DNA of 64,000 nt from Alphaproteobacteria bacterium. Lineage in GTDB: Bacteria > Pseudomonadota > Alphaproteobacteria > Micavibrionales > Micavibrionaceae. The translations under genes were made by a program, and so were the position numbers. The notes under the pieces were generated by a model. That model saw only the letters and a program-made list of their open reading frames with translations, was not told where the DNA came from and ran no database searches. The DNA is taken from NCBI GenBank assembly GCA_020442385.1, contig JAGRKE010000020.1, positions 1 through 64,000 on the forward strand. Direction: 5' to 3'. Positions 25,823 to 35,612 of the stretch are shown piece after piece. Every line of letters begins with the position of its first letter. Within the stretch, counting starts at the first letter, position 1.

Positions 25823-26143
25823 TTACTTTTTCTTTTTCGCTGTTGTCTTTTTCTTTGGCGTAATTTTCTTCGCCACTTTCTTCACAGCCTTAACTGCCTT
25901 TTTCGCGACAGTCTTTTTCTTGGCTGCTGGCTTTTTCTTCGCCGTTGTTTTCTTATTGGCGTTTGCCGGCTTTTTCTTGGCTGTAGTTTTCTTCGTTACA
26001 GTCTTCTTGCTCACTGTTTTCTTTTTCGCAGCCGGTTTCTTTTTTGCTGCTACTTTTTTAACAGCAGGTTTTTTCGCTGCTGCTGTTTTCTTTTTTGCTG
26101 CTGGCTTTTTCTTAGCAGCAGGTTTCTTTTTGGTGGTTGCCAT
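25823..26143 (-). CDS. Histone H1-like Lys/Ala-rich protein
   Basis: A 106-residue strongly basic, low-complexity protein made of KKPAAKKK, KKTVAKK and KKTTAKKK repeats. Such H1-C-terminal-like proteins (AlgP, Hc1/Hc2 type) bind and condense DNA. No globular domain is present, so it is probably disordered until it binds nucleic acid. The ATG at 26143 has GGAG 8 nt upstream; the frame extends to 26233 in unrelated sequence. Repeat number may vary between strains through slippage. Confidence 0.8.
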   Translation of the reverse strand: MATTKKKPAAKKKPAAKKKTAAAKKPAVKKVAAKKKPAAKKKTVSKKTVTKKTTAKKKPANANKKTTAKKKPAAKKKTVAKKAVKAVKKVAKKITPKKKTTAKKKK

Positions 26144-26315
26144 GAGTTTTCTCCAGAATGGTTGAGCCCCGAAAGGGTTGAAATGAAGTGATAGAAAAAA
26201 AGTGTTGTTACTCTCCCCTAAAATATACACCAAAAAATCACATGATTAAATATCTTTAAAAAGATTATCCGCCCTGTTATCCTCCGCGATTATTTACAAG
26301 GAAAAATACACAAGC

Positions 26316-27992
26316 ATGATCGACACAGACACCGCCCAAAAATGTAAAGCCTGGCCGTTTGAAGAAGCGCGTAATATCGTCAAGCGATTGCGTGCGATGA
26401 ATCGCGGCGAAATCAAGCCGGGCGAGAAGGGTTATGTGTTATTCGAAACAGGCTACGGCCCAAGCGGACTGCCGCATATAGGCACATTCGGCGAGGTTGC
26501 GCGCACCACAATGGTGATGAATGCATTCAAGGTTTTACACCCAGAAATTCCAACCAAGCTGGTGTGTTTTTCCGATGATATGGATGGGTTTAGAAAGGTG
26601 CCAACCAACATTCCCAAACAAGATGAAATGGCAAACTATCTCGGCATGCCGCTTTCATCTGTGCCCAATCCGTTCGACACAAAATATGAAAGTTATGCCG
26701 CACATAACAATGCGCAGCTGTGTGAATTCTTGGATGGATTCGGATTCGATTACGAATTTTTAAGCTCGTCTGATGATTGTTACAAGAACGGACGCTTTGA
26801 TAATGCACTTCGTGACATGCTGGAAAAATATGACGATGTGCGCGGCGCTGTTCTGCCTATTCTGGGTGAAGAGCGTTCAAAAACATATTCGCCTCTCTTT
26901 CCGATCGTGCAGAAAAAAGATGTCGATGAGGACTGGCCGATCATTCTGCACAATGCGATCTTGCGCGAAGTTGTTGATGCCGCCGCGGGCGTTGCGACAT
27001 TCGAAGTTCTTGATGATAGCGAGTTGGAAAAAAGCGGATACGGCAAAGGTGAGATGGTGACGCAATCCATCTTTAAAGGCGGATGCAAAGCGCAATGGCG
27101 TGCCGATTGGGCGCTGCGCTGGTACGCATTGGATGTGGACTACGAAATGGCCGGAAAAGATTTGGTCACCGCTGCCGATATTTCCGCAAACATTGTTCAG
27201 ATTTTAGGCAGCCGCGGTCCGGCTGGTTTCCGCTACGAAATGTTTCTCGATGAAAAAGGTGAAAAAATTTCCAAATCAAAAGGCAATGGCCTGAGCATGG
27301 AGGAGTGGTTGACGTACGCGCCGCATGAATCGCTTGCTTATTATATGTATCAACGCCCAACGAGCGCGAAGAAACTCTATTTCGACATTATTCCCAAAGC
27401 GGTTGATGAATATATCACCTTCGTGGAAAAGCTGCCCGCGCAAGAGCCGGATAAGCAGCTGGAAAATCCGGCATGGTATATTCACAATGGAACAATCCCG
27501 AACAGTCAGCACTCGCCAATCAGCTTTGCGCTGCTTCTCAATTTGGTGAATGCGGCGAATACGGATGATCCGGCGGTGCTGTGGAAATTCATTCAAGCCT
27601 ACAGCCCGGAAGCAACGCCGGAGAATGCGCCATTCCTCGATCGTCTCGTCAGCTATGCGATTAAATATTATCAGGATTTCGTTCTGCCGGAAAAAACATA
27701 CCGCATGCCCGATGAGCGCGAGCAAAAAGCGCTGGCCGATCTTGCGAATCGTTTGGAGGGCATGAGCGACGGTCTTGAAGCCGAAGAGTACATGACCGAA
27801 GTGTTCAGCGCCGGAAAAGAAAACGGCTATGAGAAAGATGAGCTGCGCAATTGGTTTCAGGCGATTTATGAAGTGTGCTTAGGCCAATCACAAGGACCGC
27901 GCTTTGGTTCCTTCATCCAGCTTTATGGTGTGAAAGATACCGCCGCACTGATCCGTGATGCGCTGGACGGCAAATTCGCCAAAGCGGCTTAA
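26316..27992 (+). CDS. lysK: Class I (archaeal-type) lysyl-tRNA synthetase
   Basis: A 558-residue synthetase charging tRNA-Lys. The class I signatures are visible: GPSGLPHIGTFGE near residue 49 (HIGH motif) and EKISKSKGNGLSMEEWL near 315 (KMSKS motif). Most bacteria use the unrelated class II enzyme; alphaproteobacteria and archaea commonly use this one. The gene is complete. The convergent YwqK-like gene ends 7 nt beyond the stop. Confidence 0.97.
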   Translation: MIDTDTAQKCKAWPFEEARNIVKRLRAMNRGEIKPGEKGYVLFETGYGPSGLPHIGTFGEVARTTMVMNAFKVLHPEIPTKLVCFSDDMDGFRKVPTNIPKQDEMANYLGMPLSSVPNPFDTKYESYAAHNNAQLCEFLDGFGFDYEFLSSSDDCYKNGRFDNALRDMLEKYDDVRGAVLPILGEERSKTYSPLFPIVQKKDVDEDWPIILHNAILREVVDAAAGVATFEVLDDSELEKSGYGKGEMVTQSIFKGGCKAQWRADWALRWYALDVDYEMAGKDLVTAADISANIVQILGSRGPAGFRYEMFLDEKGEKISKSKGNGLSMEEWLTYAPHESLAYYMYQRPTSAKKLYFDIIPKAVDEYITFVEKLPAQEPDKQLENPAWYIHNGTIPNSQHSPISFALLLNLVNAANTDDPAVLWKFIQAYSPEATPENAPFLDRLVSYAIKYYQDFVLPEKTYRMPDEREQKALADLANRLEGMSDGLEAEEYMTEVFSAGKENGYEKDELRNWFQAIYEVCLGQSQGPRFGSFIQLYGVKDTAALIRDALDGKFAKAA

Positions 27993-27999
27993 GAACCTT

Positions 28000-28665
28000 T
28001 TAGATGTAATCTAAGTAAAGTGCGATATCCGACGGTTTTGCGGTTTTCACATCGTCGGAAGCGTCAATACCAGACAACGTTTTATCATATTTTTGAGCAT
28101 CCTTATATTCAGCCGCATCAACCTCGTTACCACTGATATAATATTTAATATCCTGAACCATAGGGAGACCGTCAGACGTTTTTTCGTAGTAGACAACTTT
28201 TCCATGAGGTTTACCATTTCTATAGATAGCGTCTACCGATAGCTGCCCGCTGTCGTACCATTCTTTATACGGACCTTCAAACCCACCATTCGCATAGGTA
28301 CCCTCTCTCGCCAACTGCCCATTGTCGTACCATTCTTTATATGGACCTTTGAGTTTACCATCCACATATATAAGATCTACCCACAGTTGCCCATTGTCAT
28401 GCCATACCTTATACGGTCCCTCGGGCGCATCATTCACATGGGTGCACTCTACCAGCAAGATTCCATGCTCATACTTCTTTATTGATAAAGTATCGCCGTC
28501 TTTAGATTTATAAACAATGTGCGTTCCGTGTGGTTTTTCTTGCTGCTCAACAGGAATGTCTTTGGTTTTGTCATCACACGACATTAAGGTCGCCGACAGT
28601 AAAAAACTGAGAGCTATAGCCGGTCTCGCCAGTTTGGGCGATAATTTTTCAAACACTTCGTTCAT
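28000..28665 (-). CDS. YwqK/MORN-repeat lipoprotein-like protein
   Basis: A 221-residue protein with a hydrophobic N-terminus and likely lipobox (LLSATLMSC) and at least three MORN_2-type repeats of the form GPYKEWYDNGQL / GPYKVWHDNGQL. These repeats form beta-hairpins and are annotated as YwqK-family antitoxins in some species, but no toxin is nearby. The gene is AT-richer than lysK. Start at 28665 is backed by AGGGA 8 nt upstream. It is one of the accessory genes placed tail-to-tail with a core gene. Confidence 0.75.
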   Translation of the reverse strand: MNEVFEKLSPKLARPAIALSFLLSATLMSCDDKTKDIPVEQQEKPHGTHIVYKSKDGDTLSIKKYEHGILLVECTHVNDAPEGPYKVWHDNGQLWVDLIYVDGKLKGPYKEWYDNGQLAREGTYANGGFEGPYKEWYDSGQLSVDAIYRNGKPHGKVVYYEKTSDGLPMVQDIKYYISGNEVDAAEYKDAQKYDKTLSGIDASDDVKTAKPSDIALYLDYI

Positions 28666-28698
28666 CGTAAAATCCCTGTTTTTTGATAAAGGAAGCAT

Positions 28699-28727
28699 AC
28701 GCTAACAAAAATTAATTTTTATGTCAA
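28699..28727 (-). promoter_or_regulatory. Promoter of the YwqK-like gene
   Basis: On the minus strand TTGACA (28727-28722) is followed after 17 nt by a weak -10 TAGCGT (28704-28699); TATGCT a few bases further is an alternative. Confidence 0.5.
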
Positions 28728-28778
28728 AAAAAAATACGCGCTACTTTTGTGTCGCGAATCCGTGCTATGCCTTAAGGC

Positions 28779-31598
28779 ATGAGTTCGAACGCATCCCCGA
28801 AGCCTAAACCCGTTTCCCTGCCCGCTATTTCCGCGCTGGCAGTGAGTGCGCGCAAGGCGCATATACTCAGCACGGATGGGGAATTGCAAAGTGTCTCTCA
28901 CGATCAGGCGCGGATGATTTTGCACAATAAACCTGCGATGGTCTGTCATGCGCCTTATACGCGCGGGCGGCTGAGCACCCCGGCGCAAGGAGCGAGCTTT
29001 TATGCTTATGATGTGCTGGAATTATTTGCTTTCGTGCATCCGGGAACATTTTGCGTGCCCACGCCGCACGGGTTAGCGATCGCGCTGGGGATGAGCGCGC
29101 CAGAAAGCGCCGAGGATTACCCCTTCGCACTGATGGATATTGCGCGCGCGCTGCTCGAGGATTTGCAAAACGATCCCTATAAGGACAAGGCCGACCCGAT
29201 TAGCATCGCCAAGGTGATGGGTATGCAGGGAAAGGGCTGGGCGTGGACGCCGTTCGTGCTCGAAGCGCTGGGCGAGACTTATGATGAGAATGACATCACG
29301 CACACGAAAACAGGATTGAATGTCTGGCGGCATTTGCCGGAATGGGCCGAGGATGCCCCGCCCCCGCCGCCATCACATCACGGCGTAACGGGTGAGGAAG
29401 CCCGCGCGCAACTTAAGAACCTGCTCGGCCCCGATGCGGAAAAACGCCAGGAGCAAATGGAGTATACAGGACAGATCGCCGCCGCGTTTCAACCCCTGAA
29501 GGTCGAAAACGAACCGCATGTGGTTCTGGCCGAGGCCGGAACGGGCGTTGGAAAAACGCTGGGCTATCTCGCGCCCGCCAGCGTCTGGGCAGAAAAGAAC
29601 AAGGGCGCGGTGTGGATTTCCACCTACACCAAAAATTTGCAGCGCCAGATCGAGCAAGAGCTAGACCGCCTGTATCCCGACGAAGAATTGAAGGAGGCGC
29701 ATATCGCCGTGCGCAAGGGGCGGGAGAATTATTTGTGCCTGCTGAATTTAGAAGAAACCGCCGCAGGTGTCGCCACCGCGCGCACACCCTATCACGGGAT
29801 TGCCGCCGGAATTATGGCGCGCTGGGCCGCCGCAACGAAGGATGGTGATTTAACCGGCGCAGATTTTCCCGGTTGGCTGACGGGTCTTTTGGGATGGAGG
29901 CACACACGCGGCCTGTCCGATACGCGCGGAGAATGTATTTATTCGGCGTGCGATCACTACAGCAAATGTTTCGTCGAACGATCCATCCGCAAGGCCAAAC
30001 GATCACGGATTGTTATCGCCAACCACGCGCTGGTGATGATTCAGTCCGCGATATCTTCGCTGAGCGAGGACATGCCCAGCCGTTATATCTTTGACGAGGG
30101 ACATCATTTATTTAGCGCCGCCGATAGCGCCTTCGCCGCGCATCTAAGCGCACGTGAAACCGCGGATTTACGCCGCTGGATTTTAGGAAATGAGGGCGGC
30201 AGGCGTGGACGCGCCCGCGGGTTGAAACGCCGGGCGGAAGATTTGGCCAGCGGTGATCAGGAGGCGCAAAGCGCGCTGGAGGATATCATCCATCATGCAA
30301 GCTGCCTTTCCGCGCCGAGTTGGAGCCGCCGCCTGAAGGATGGTGCGCCGCAAGGCCCGTGTGAAGCGTTCCTGCATCTGGTGTATAAACAAACCTATGC
30401 CCGCGCGAATGGACGCGAAGGTCCGTATTCATTGGAAACCGAAGTCTTCCCGGTTGATGAAGAAATCTTTCCCAAAGCCGCAGCACTAAAAAGCGCGCTG
30501 GAAAAATTAAAAAAGCCAATCATGGCGCTGTCGAAAATTTTCCGCGCCCGTCTGGCCGATGATGAAGGCATGATGGATAGCGATATGCGCGCGCGGTTGG
30601 AAGCGCTGGCTGCGTCATTAGAGCGGCGCGGTGAAATGACGATCGGCGCATGGACCAGAATGCTGGATATCCTCAAAGCGCCTTCCGCGTTCGAGGCCGC
30701 GCGTGAAGCCGTGCAGCATGCGGGCAAAGAAAAAGAGCAATTCGTCGATTGGATGGAGATTGAGCGCGTTGATGGGCAAGCGATTGATGTCGGGCTGTAC
30801 CGTCATTTTGTCGACCCGATGAAGCCCTTTGCCGCCGCGATTGGTCCGCATGCGCACGGGCTGGCCGTTACATCGGCCACATTGCGTGACAGCGCCGATA
30901 GCGATGATGAAAGCTGGCACGCGGCCCTGCAAAGAAGCGGCGCGAATTATTTATCACCCGTTCCAAAGATGAGCAGTTTCTCCAGCCCGTTTGATTACGC
31001 GGCGCAAACAAAAATTTTCATTATCAATGATGTGAGCAAGGATGATTTGGGACAAGTTGCGGGCGCATACCGCACATTATTTGATGCGGCGGACGGCGGA
31101 GGCCTCGGCCTATTCACCGCGATATCGCGCCTGCGCGCGGTGCATGAAAAAATCGCCGCGCCGCTGGAGGAAAAGGGCCTAACCCTGTATAGCCAGCATG
31201 TGGATGACATTGATCCGGGCACGTTGGTTGATATGTTCCGCGATGATACGCATGCGTGCCTGCTGGGGACCGATGCGGTGCGTGACGGCGTGGATGTACC
31301 GGGCGAGAGTTTGCGCCTACTGGTGTTTGATCGCGTGCCGTGGCCGCGCCCGACCATTTTGCACAAAGCGCGGCGCAGCGAATTTGGCGGGCGGCATTAC
31401 GATGAGATGATGACCCGCCTGAAGCTGAAGCAGGCCTTTGGCCGCCTGATCCGGCGTGCAGGCGATAAGGGCGTGTTTGTCATGCTGGATCCCATGCTGC
31501 CAAGCCGTTTACAAAACGCCTTCCCCGCCGAAGTCGAAATTGAAAAAATCGGCCTTGCAGAAGCATCAGAAAAAATAAAAACCTTTCTGAATGAATAA
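28779..31598 (+). CDS. DinG/XPD-family ATP-dependent DNA helicase
   Basis: A 939-residue superfamily 2 helicase. Walker A is EAGTGVGKTLGYLAPAS near residue 254, the DEAH box is FDEGHH near 440 and motif VI is QAFGRLIRRAGDKG near 890. Cysteines in GECIYSACDHYSKCF near 388-402 fit the iron-sulphur cluster of the XPD/DinG group. This family unwinds DNA with 5'-3' polarity and resolves R-loops or D-loops. The pab genes follow closely (39 nt) and may be co-transcribed. Confidence 0.9.
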   Translation: MSSNASPKPKPVSLPAISALAVSARKAHILSTDGELQSVSHDQARMILHNKPAMVCHAPYTRGRLSTPAQGASFYAYDVLELFAFVHPGTFCVPTPHGLAIALGMSAPESAEDYPFALMDIARALLEDLQNDPYKDKADPISIAKVMGMQGKGWAWTPFVLEALGETYDENDITHTKTGLNVWRHLPEWAEDAPPPPPSHHGVTGEEARAQLKNLLGPDAEKRQEQMEYTGQIAAAFQPLKVENEPHVVLAEAGTGVGKTLGYLAPASVWAEKNKGAVWISTYTKNLQRQIEQELDRLYPDEELKEAHIAVRKGRENYLCLLNLEETAAGVATARTPYHGIAAGIMARWAAATKDGDLTGADFPGWLTGLLGWRHTRGLSDTRGECIYSACDHYSKCFVERSIRKAKRSRIVIANHALVMIQSAISSLSEDMPSRYIFDEGHHLFSAADSAFAAHLSARETADLRRWILGNEGGRRGRARGLKRRAEDLASGDQEAQSALEDIIHHASCLSAPSWSRRLKDGAPQGPCEAFLHLVYKQTYARANGREGPYSLETEVFPVDEEIFPKAAALKSALEKLKKPIMALSKIFRARLADDEGMMDSDMRARLEALAASLERRGEMTIGAWTRMLDILKAPSAFEAAREAVQHAGKEKEQFVDWMEIERVDGQAIDVGLYRHFVDPMKPFAAAIGPHAHGLAVTSATLRDSADSDDESWHAALQRSGANYLSPVPKMSSFSSPFDYAAQTKIFIINDVSKDDLGQVAGAYRTLFDAADGGGLGLFTAISRLRAVHEKIAAPLEEKGLTLYSQHVDDIDPGTLVDMFRDDTHACLLGTDAVRDGVDVPGESLRLLVFDRVPWPRPTILHKARRSEFGGRHYDEMMTRLKLKQAFGRLIRRAGDKGVFVMLDPMLPSRLQNAFPAEVEIEKIGLAEASEKIKTFLNE

Positions 31599-31637
31599 AT
31601 TGCGCAAAGCCGCCAATAGCTTTATAAATTGCGGGTT

Positions 31638-33032
31638 ATGAAATCGTATGTTCTAGAGCTGCCTTACGCCGATCCTGCGCCGCTTTTTGCGTGTTTGCAG
31701 CAGCAATCTTACGCCCTGTTTCTCGACAGCGCAGACCGCAGCCATCAGGATGCGCGTTATTCCTTCATCTGTGCTTTCCCGCAAGAAACCATTGAGGCGA
31801 AAAACGGCGTTATTACCGTGCGCAATGCACATGGCAATGACACCTATGAGGGTGACCCATTTGCCGTGTTGCAAGACCGTTTGAGCGCGATAAATCTGTG
31901 CGCTGATCTACAGGATGATCTGCCGCCCTTTCAAGGAGGTGCGGCCGGATTTTTCGGCTATGATTTGGGGCGCGGCATTGAAGAGATGCCAAGCATTGCA
32001 GCCGATGATCCGGGCATGATTGACATGGCCATCGGCCTGTATGATCAGGTGATGGGGTTTGATCACGCGCGCAGGAAACGATGGCTGATCACGCACGCCG
32101 TGGATGAGACGCAGGCAAAAAGCAAGCAAGAGCATTTTTTAAAGGCGCTGGATGCGCCCGCGCAAAAAACAAGCTTTAGCGCCGTTGAGTGGCAATCGAA
32201 TTTCAGCCGCAGCGCCTATGAACAGGCGGTGCAGACGATTATCAATTACATCGAAGCGGGCGATATTTTTCAGGCGAATTTATCCCAGCGTTTTGAAGCG
32301 CAGCTGCCAGATGCTTTTTGCGCCTATGCGCATTATCTGAATATGCGCCGCACCAACCCCGCGCCTTTTGCCGGATTTATGAATCTGGATGACATTAAAA
32401 TCGCTTCCGCCTCACCAGAGCGGTTTTTGCGCCTTGAGGGTGCGCGCGTGGAAACGCGGCCGATTAAGGGCACAGCGCCACGCAGCGCCGATGCCGCGCA
32501 AGATGAAGAGAGCAAAGCGCAGCTGGAAAACAGCGCCAAAGACCGCGCCGAAAATACGATGATTGTCGATTTGCTGCGCAATGATTTATCAAAATCCTGC
32601 GAAGCGCCCAGCATTATCGTGCAGGATTTATGCAAGCTGGAGAGTTTTGCGCGCGTGCATCATCTGGTCTCTACAGTTACGGGAACGCTGCGCGCGGATC
32701 AAAGCGCGATTGATTTATTGCGCGGATGTTTTCCGGGCGGATCAATCACCGGCGCGCCGAAAATTCGCGCGATGGAAATTATTGAAGAGCTGGAGCCGAT
32801 GCGCCGCGGTCCCTATTGCGGGGCGATGGGGTATATAACACCGGGCGGGTCGATGGATACGAACATCCTGATCCGCACATTGGTTTATAATAAGGGGCGC
32901 GTGAGCGTATCTGCGGGCGGAGGCATCGTTTACGATTCCGACCCGGCCAGCGAATATGAAGAGACGCTGGATAAAGCACGCGCGATTTTCGAAAGCTTTA
33001 GCCAAGAGAAGACGGAGGATATAGCCGCATGA
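31638..33032 (+). CDS. pabB: Aminodeoxychorismate synthase component I
   Basis: A 464-residue chorismate-utilising enzyme that makes 4-amino-4-deoxychorismate for folate. The motif PIKGT (about 280) with its Lys marks PabB, where anthranilate synthase has PIAGT. Further core motifs are DRAENTMIVDLLRNDL, GGSITGAPKIRAMEII and GYITPGGSMD. ATG at 31638 is preferred to the TTG at 31629. It overlaps pabA by 4 nt (ATGA). Confidence 0.95.
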   Translation: MKSYVLELPYADPAPLFACLQQQSYALFLDSADRSHQDARYSFICAFPQETIEAKNGVITVRNAHGNDTYEGDPFAVLQDRLSAINLCADLQDDLPPFQGGAAGFFGYDLGRGIEEMPSIAADDPGMIDMAIGLYDQVMGFDHARRKRWLITHAVDETQAKSKQEHFLKALDAPAQKTSFSAVEWQSNFSRSAYEQAVQTIINYIEAGDIFQANLSQRFEAQLPDAFCAYAHYLNMRRTNPAPFAGFMNLDDIKIASASPERFLRLEGARVETRPIKGTAPRSADAAQDEESKAQLENSAKDRAENTMIVDLLRNDLSKSCEAPSIIVQDLCKLESFARVHHLVSTVTGTLRADQSAIDLLRGCFPGGSITGAPKIRAMEIIEELEPMRRGPYCGAMGYITPGGSMDTNILIRTLVYNKGRVSVSAGGGIVYDSDPASEYEETLDKARAIFESFSQEKTEDIAA

Positions 33033-33625
33033 TCCTCGTCATCGATAATTACGATTCCTTCGTGCATAATCTGGCGCGCTATTTCACCCTTGCGGGACAT
33101 GAGTGCGAGATTGTACGCAATGATGCGCTGAGCCTGGAGGATATTGAGGATCTGGCGCCCGAAGCGATTGTGCTCTCCCCCGGACCGTGCACGCCCGCAG
33201 AGGCCGGCATTTGCGTGGACGCTGTGAAGCGCTTTGGCCCGCGCACACCGATATTGGGCGTATGTCTGGGGCATCAGGCGATCGGGGAAGCCTATGGCGG
33301 AGAGACAATTCACGCGCACACCCCGCTGCATGGCAAGGCGGAAAGTATTCGCCACAACGCCGCCGGACTGTTTCATGAGCTGCCCAACCCGATGGAGGTC
33401 GGGCGTTATCATTCTCTGGTGACGCATATTGAGGTGGACTCGCCGCTGCTGGTCACCGCGCAAACCGAAGACGGCACAATTATGGCGATGGAGCATAAGC
33501 GCGCCCCTGTATACGGCGTGCAGTTCCATCCTGAATCGGTTCTGACCACACACGGGCAAGCGCTGATCGGGAATTTCAGCGCGATCGTGAAACTCTGGCA
33601 GGCCGGGAAGGATAAGGCAGCATGA
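33029..33625 (+). CDS. pabA: Aminodeoxychorismate synthase glutamine amidotransferase
   Basis: A 198-residue class I glutamine amidotransferase that hands ammonia to PabB. The catalytic triad is visible: Cys in LGVCLGHQAIG (about 80), His and Glu in GVQFHPESVLT (about 170). It may also serve anthranilate synthase, as in bacteria with one shared subunit. It overlaps pabB and pabC by 4 nt each, giving a tightly coupled operon. Confidence 0.95.
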   Translation: MILVIDNYDSFVHNLARYFTLAGHECEIVRNDALSLEDIEDLAPEAIVLSPGPCTPAEAGICVDAVKRFGPRTPILGVCLGHQAIGEAYGGETIHAHTPLHGKAESIRHNAAGLFHELPNPMEVGRYHSLVTHIEVDSPLLVTAQTEDGTIMAMEHKRAPVYGVQFHPESVLTTHGQALIGNFSAIVKLWQAGKDKAA

Positions 33626-34413
33626 GCGTTCTTTGGCATAACGGTGAATTACGTCCGGCGGGAGAGCCGGCCCTTCGCGCCTCCGACCGCGCGCTGCGCG
33701 GGCATGGCGTGTTTGACACGCTGCTGGTGATTGACGGGCGGTTATGCCATGGCGATGCGCATTTTGAGCGCTTAAAAGAACATGCGGCGCTGCTCGGCAT
33801 TGAAACCGCGCATGACTTCCACGATATCGCGCAAACGTTGCTGAAGGCGAATGAAGCGCGCAGCGGACGCTTTGCGCTTAACACGGTTATCACCGGGGGA
33901 ACTGGCGCGCGCGGGCTCACGGCGCCCGATCCACTGCACCCTGAAGTGATGATGCAGATATCGCCCGCGCCCGACAGCCTGCCCGCGATTGAGGCCGTGA
34001 TCGCGCAATCGGTACGGCGCAATGAAGGCTCTCCGCTCAGCCGGATCAAATCGATCAATTACGGCGATAATATCCTCGCGCTGAATGAGGCAAGCGCGCA
34101 GGGCGGCAATGAAGCGATTATGATGAACAATGCGGGCCATATTGCCTGCGCGAGTGTGGGGAATGTGTTTATTCTTGAGGGCGGCGTTCTTTATACTCCA
34201 CCGCTGTCTGATGGCGCGATGGCAGGCATTGTGCGCGGTGTGTTGATCGAGCAATTCGGCGCGCAGGAAAAAACCTTAAGCCCGCAGGATTTACAAAGCG
34301 CCGCAGGGGTTTATATTAGCAATAGTCTTCGCGGCCTTGCGCCCGTAACATCTTTAAACGGTGCGCCGCACATCGCCGCACAGCTCGAAATTCCAAAGGA
34401 TTTTCATGAATAA
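33622..34413 (+). CDS. pabC: Aminodeoxychorismate lyase (class IV PLP enzyme)
   Basis: A 263-residue fold-type IV PLP protein. The N-terminus RASDRALRGHGVFDTLL is typical and the Schiff-base Lys lies in SRIKSINYGDN near 139. In this operon the reaction is pyruvate elimination giving p-aminobenzoate. D-amino-acid or branched-chain aminotransferases share the fold; context decides. The convergent ELM1-like gene ends 5 nt after the stop. Confidence 0.92.
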   Translation: MSVLWHNGELRPAGEPALRASDRALRGHGVFDTLLVIDGRLCHGDAHFERLKEHAALLGIETAHDFHDIAQTLLKANEARSGRFALNTVITGGTGARGLTAPDPLHPEVMMQISPAPDSLPAIEAVIAQSVRRNEGSPLSRIKSINYGDNILALNEASAQGGNEAIMMNNAGHIACASVGNVFILEGGVLYTPPLSDGAMAGIVRGVLIEQFGAQEKTLSPQDLQSAAGVYISNSLRGLAPVTSLNGAPHIAAQLEIPKDFHE

Positions 34414-34418
34414 CGTCT

Positions 34419-35498
34419 TCAGGACAACTCCTTGCTAACAAGGCTTTCTTGAAATTGCTTGATGACTAGTTTTGCCGTAGCTTCATTGGTAGATATCTCA
34501 GGTATGCTCGCTGTTTCAAACTTTTTATTTTTTTCAATCTCAAGAAAGCTTTTTAAATATCCTTTTTCACGCAATAACTCGTAATCTTCGTCATGAGCAC
34601 CAGCAGTATATACCGACCTCCCGCTGAACAGAGCCTCGCTTATGAGAGAATATGACTGCCCAAGAACAATTATGTGATCAGCACTACCCAACAAACCTTT
34701 ATATGGATTAAATTCTTGTAGACACTCTTCATAGCTTTGTCCAATCACATGCACCTTATCGCTTAAATCTTCTACTCCAGTCGCATTAGACCATCGCATT
34801 TTGTTAGGTAAATCCTTCAAACCTCTAACACCATTCCAATCCTGACTAAAAAGAGATTTTGACCTGTCTTGCATAGAATTAGAGAGCTTATAATAATTTT
34901 CTCTGGTTCTTCTGCTAGGACATAGAAAAAAGGTGATTTCGTCGTACTCTTTTGCAACTTCAAACATTTTTCTTACAATTTTTTCTGCCGGATCGTCACG
35001 GAAAATCTGTCCCATTAATACAGCAACAAGAGGGCCTTTAATTTTTCCCTTGTAACGATCTAGAAAAATCTGAGCCTCTTTTCCTAGATTTTCACGTGTG
35101 AGGTCTTGCGCAACAACATAATCTAATTCCTTATCAGCAAAACCATTGTTAACCGCTATACCACAAGCAGTTTCCGCTATATATGAAAAACAAAAAGAGG
35201 GTTTATCGTATCCCTTAAATCTATGCTCGTACGGGCGCCGACTTATAACAATATCAGGTATCCCTGTATTTTTAATAAACATGTCCAAACGCTTTTTAAT
35301 ATCCGGCGTCCTCGGAAATTGTTTTTCTAGAACTTCATCATCCAAATAGATGTATTCACCGTTTAACAAGCGTGCCGTCATCTTGGCAATACCAACTCTG
35401 GCTTTGGTATCCCCTCTGTAAGGGTCAGCATCACCCACGTAAACCATCACCAAAGGCTTTGCGCCGTTATTGAACTGTGTGTTTGTATTATTACTCAT
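34419..35498 (-). CDS. ELM1/DUF1022-like protein, divergent
   Basis: A 359-residue protein, AT-rich compared with the pab operon. The C-terminal half matches the mitochondrial-fission ELM1 (DUF1022) pattern: FFLCPSRRTRENYYKL near 200, then FNPYKGLLGSADHIIV and SYSLISEALFSGRSVY near 285-305. ELM1-family proteins look like GT-B glycosyltransferases; in bacteria they often lie near lipid A or envelope genes. Here the neighbours are unrelated. No Shine-Dalgarno is seen. Confidence 0.6.
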   Translation of the reverse strand: MSNNTNTQFNNGAKPLVMVYVGDADPYRGDTKARVGIAKMTARLLNGEYIYLDDEVLEKQFPRTPDIKKRLDMFIKNTGIPDIVISRRPYEHRFKGYDKPSFCFSYIAETACGIAVNNGFADKELDYVVAQDLTRENLGKEAQIFLDRYKGKIKGPLVAVLMGQIFRDDPAEKIVRKMFEVAKEYDEITFFLCPSRRTRENYYKLSNSMQDRSKSLFSQDWNGVRGLKDLPNKMRWSNATGVEDLSDKVHVIGQSYEECLQEFNPYKGLLGSADHIIVLGQSYSLISEALFSGRSVYTAGAHDEDYELLREKGYLKSFLEIEKNKKFETASIPEISTNEATAKLVIKQFQESLVSKELS

Positions 35499-35505
35499 GC
35501 GAGCG

Positions 35506-35535
35506 ATTATATTAAATTTACATAAGAAAAGTCAA
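35506..35535 (-). promoter_or_regulatory. Promoter giving a nearly leaderless mRNA
   Basis: On the minus strand TTGACT (35535-35530) and a perfect TATAAT (35511-35506) are 18 nt apart. The ATG is at 35498, only 7 nt beyond the -10 box, so the transcript should begin at or next to the start codon. Confidence 0.65.
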
Positions 35536-35612
35536 ATATTTTTGCAGTTGTTTCATCTCGCGGGGGTGGCATAATAAACCCTTCTAAAAAAAGAAAATTT
35601 GGGTGTCTTTAG

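Noticed and set aside
25823..26233. The longer H1-like frame with a 30-residue hydrophobic leader
   Set aside because: The ribosome site GGAG lies before the ATG at 26143 and the leader is not lysine-rich, so the short form is preferred.
27985..28779. A search for a lysK 3'-end copy beyond the YwqK-like gene
   Set aside because: The geometry is the same as at tal and xerC, but no convincing match to the lysK end was found near 28730-28779; only short fragments such as CTTAAG recur.
31629..33032. Calling the chorismate enzyme anthranilate synthase TrpE
   Set aside because: The PIKGT motif with Lys and the adjacent pabC point to aminodeoxychorismate synthase.
34400..35612. A search for a pabC 3'-end copy beyond the ELM1-like gene
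   Set aside because: The interval 35499-35612 was read in all forward frames and shows nothing like the IPKDFHE ending.
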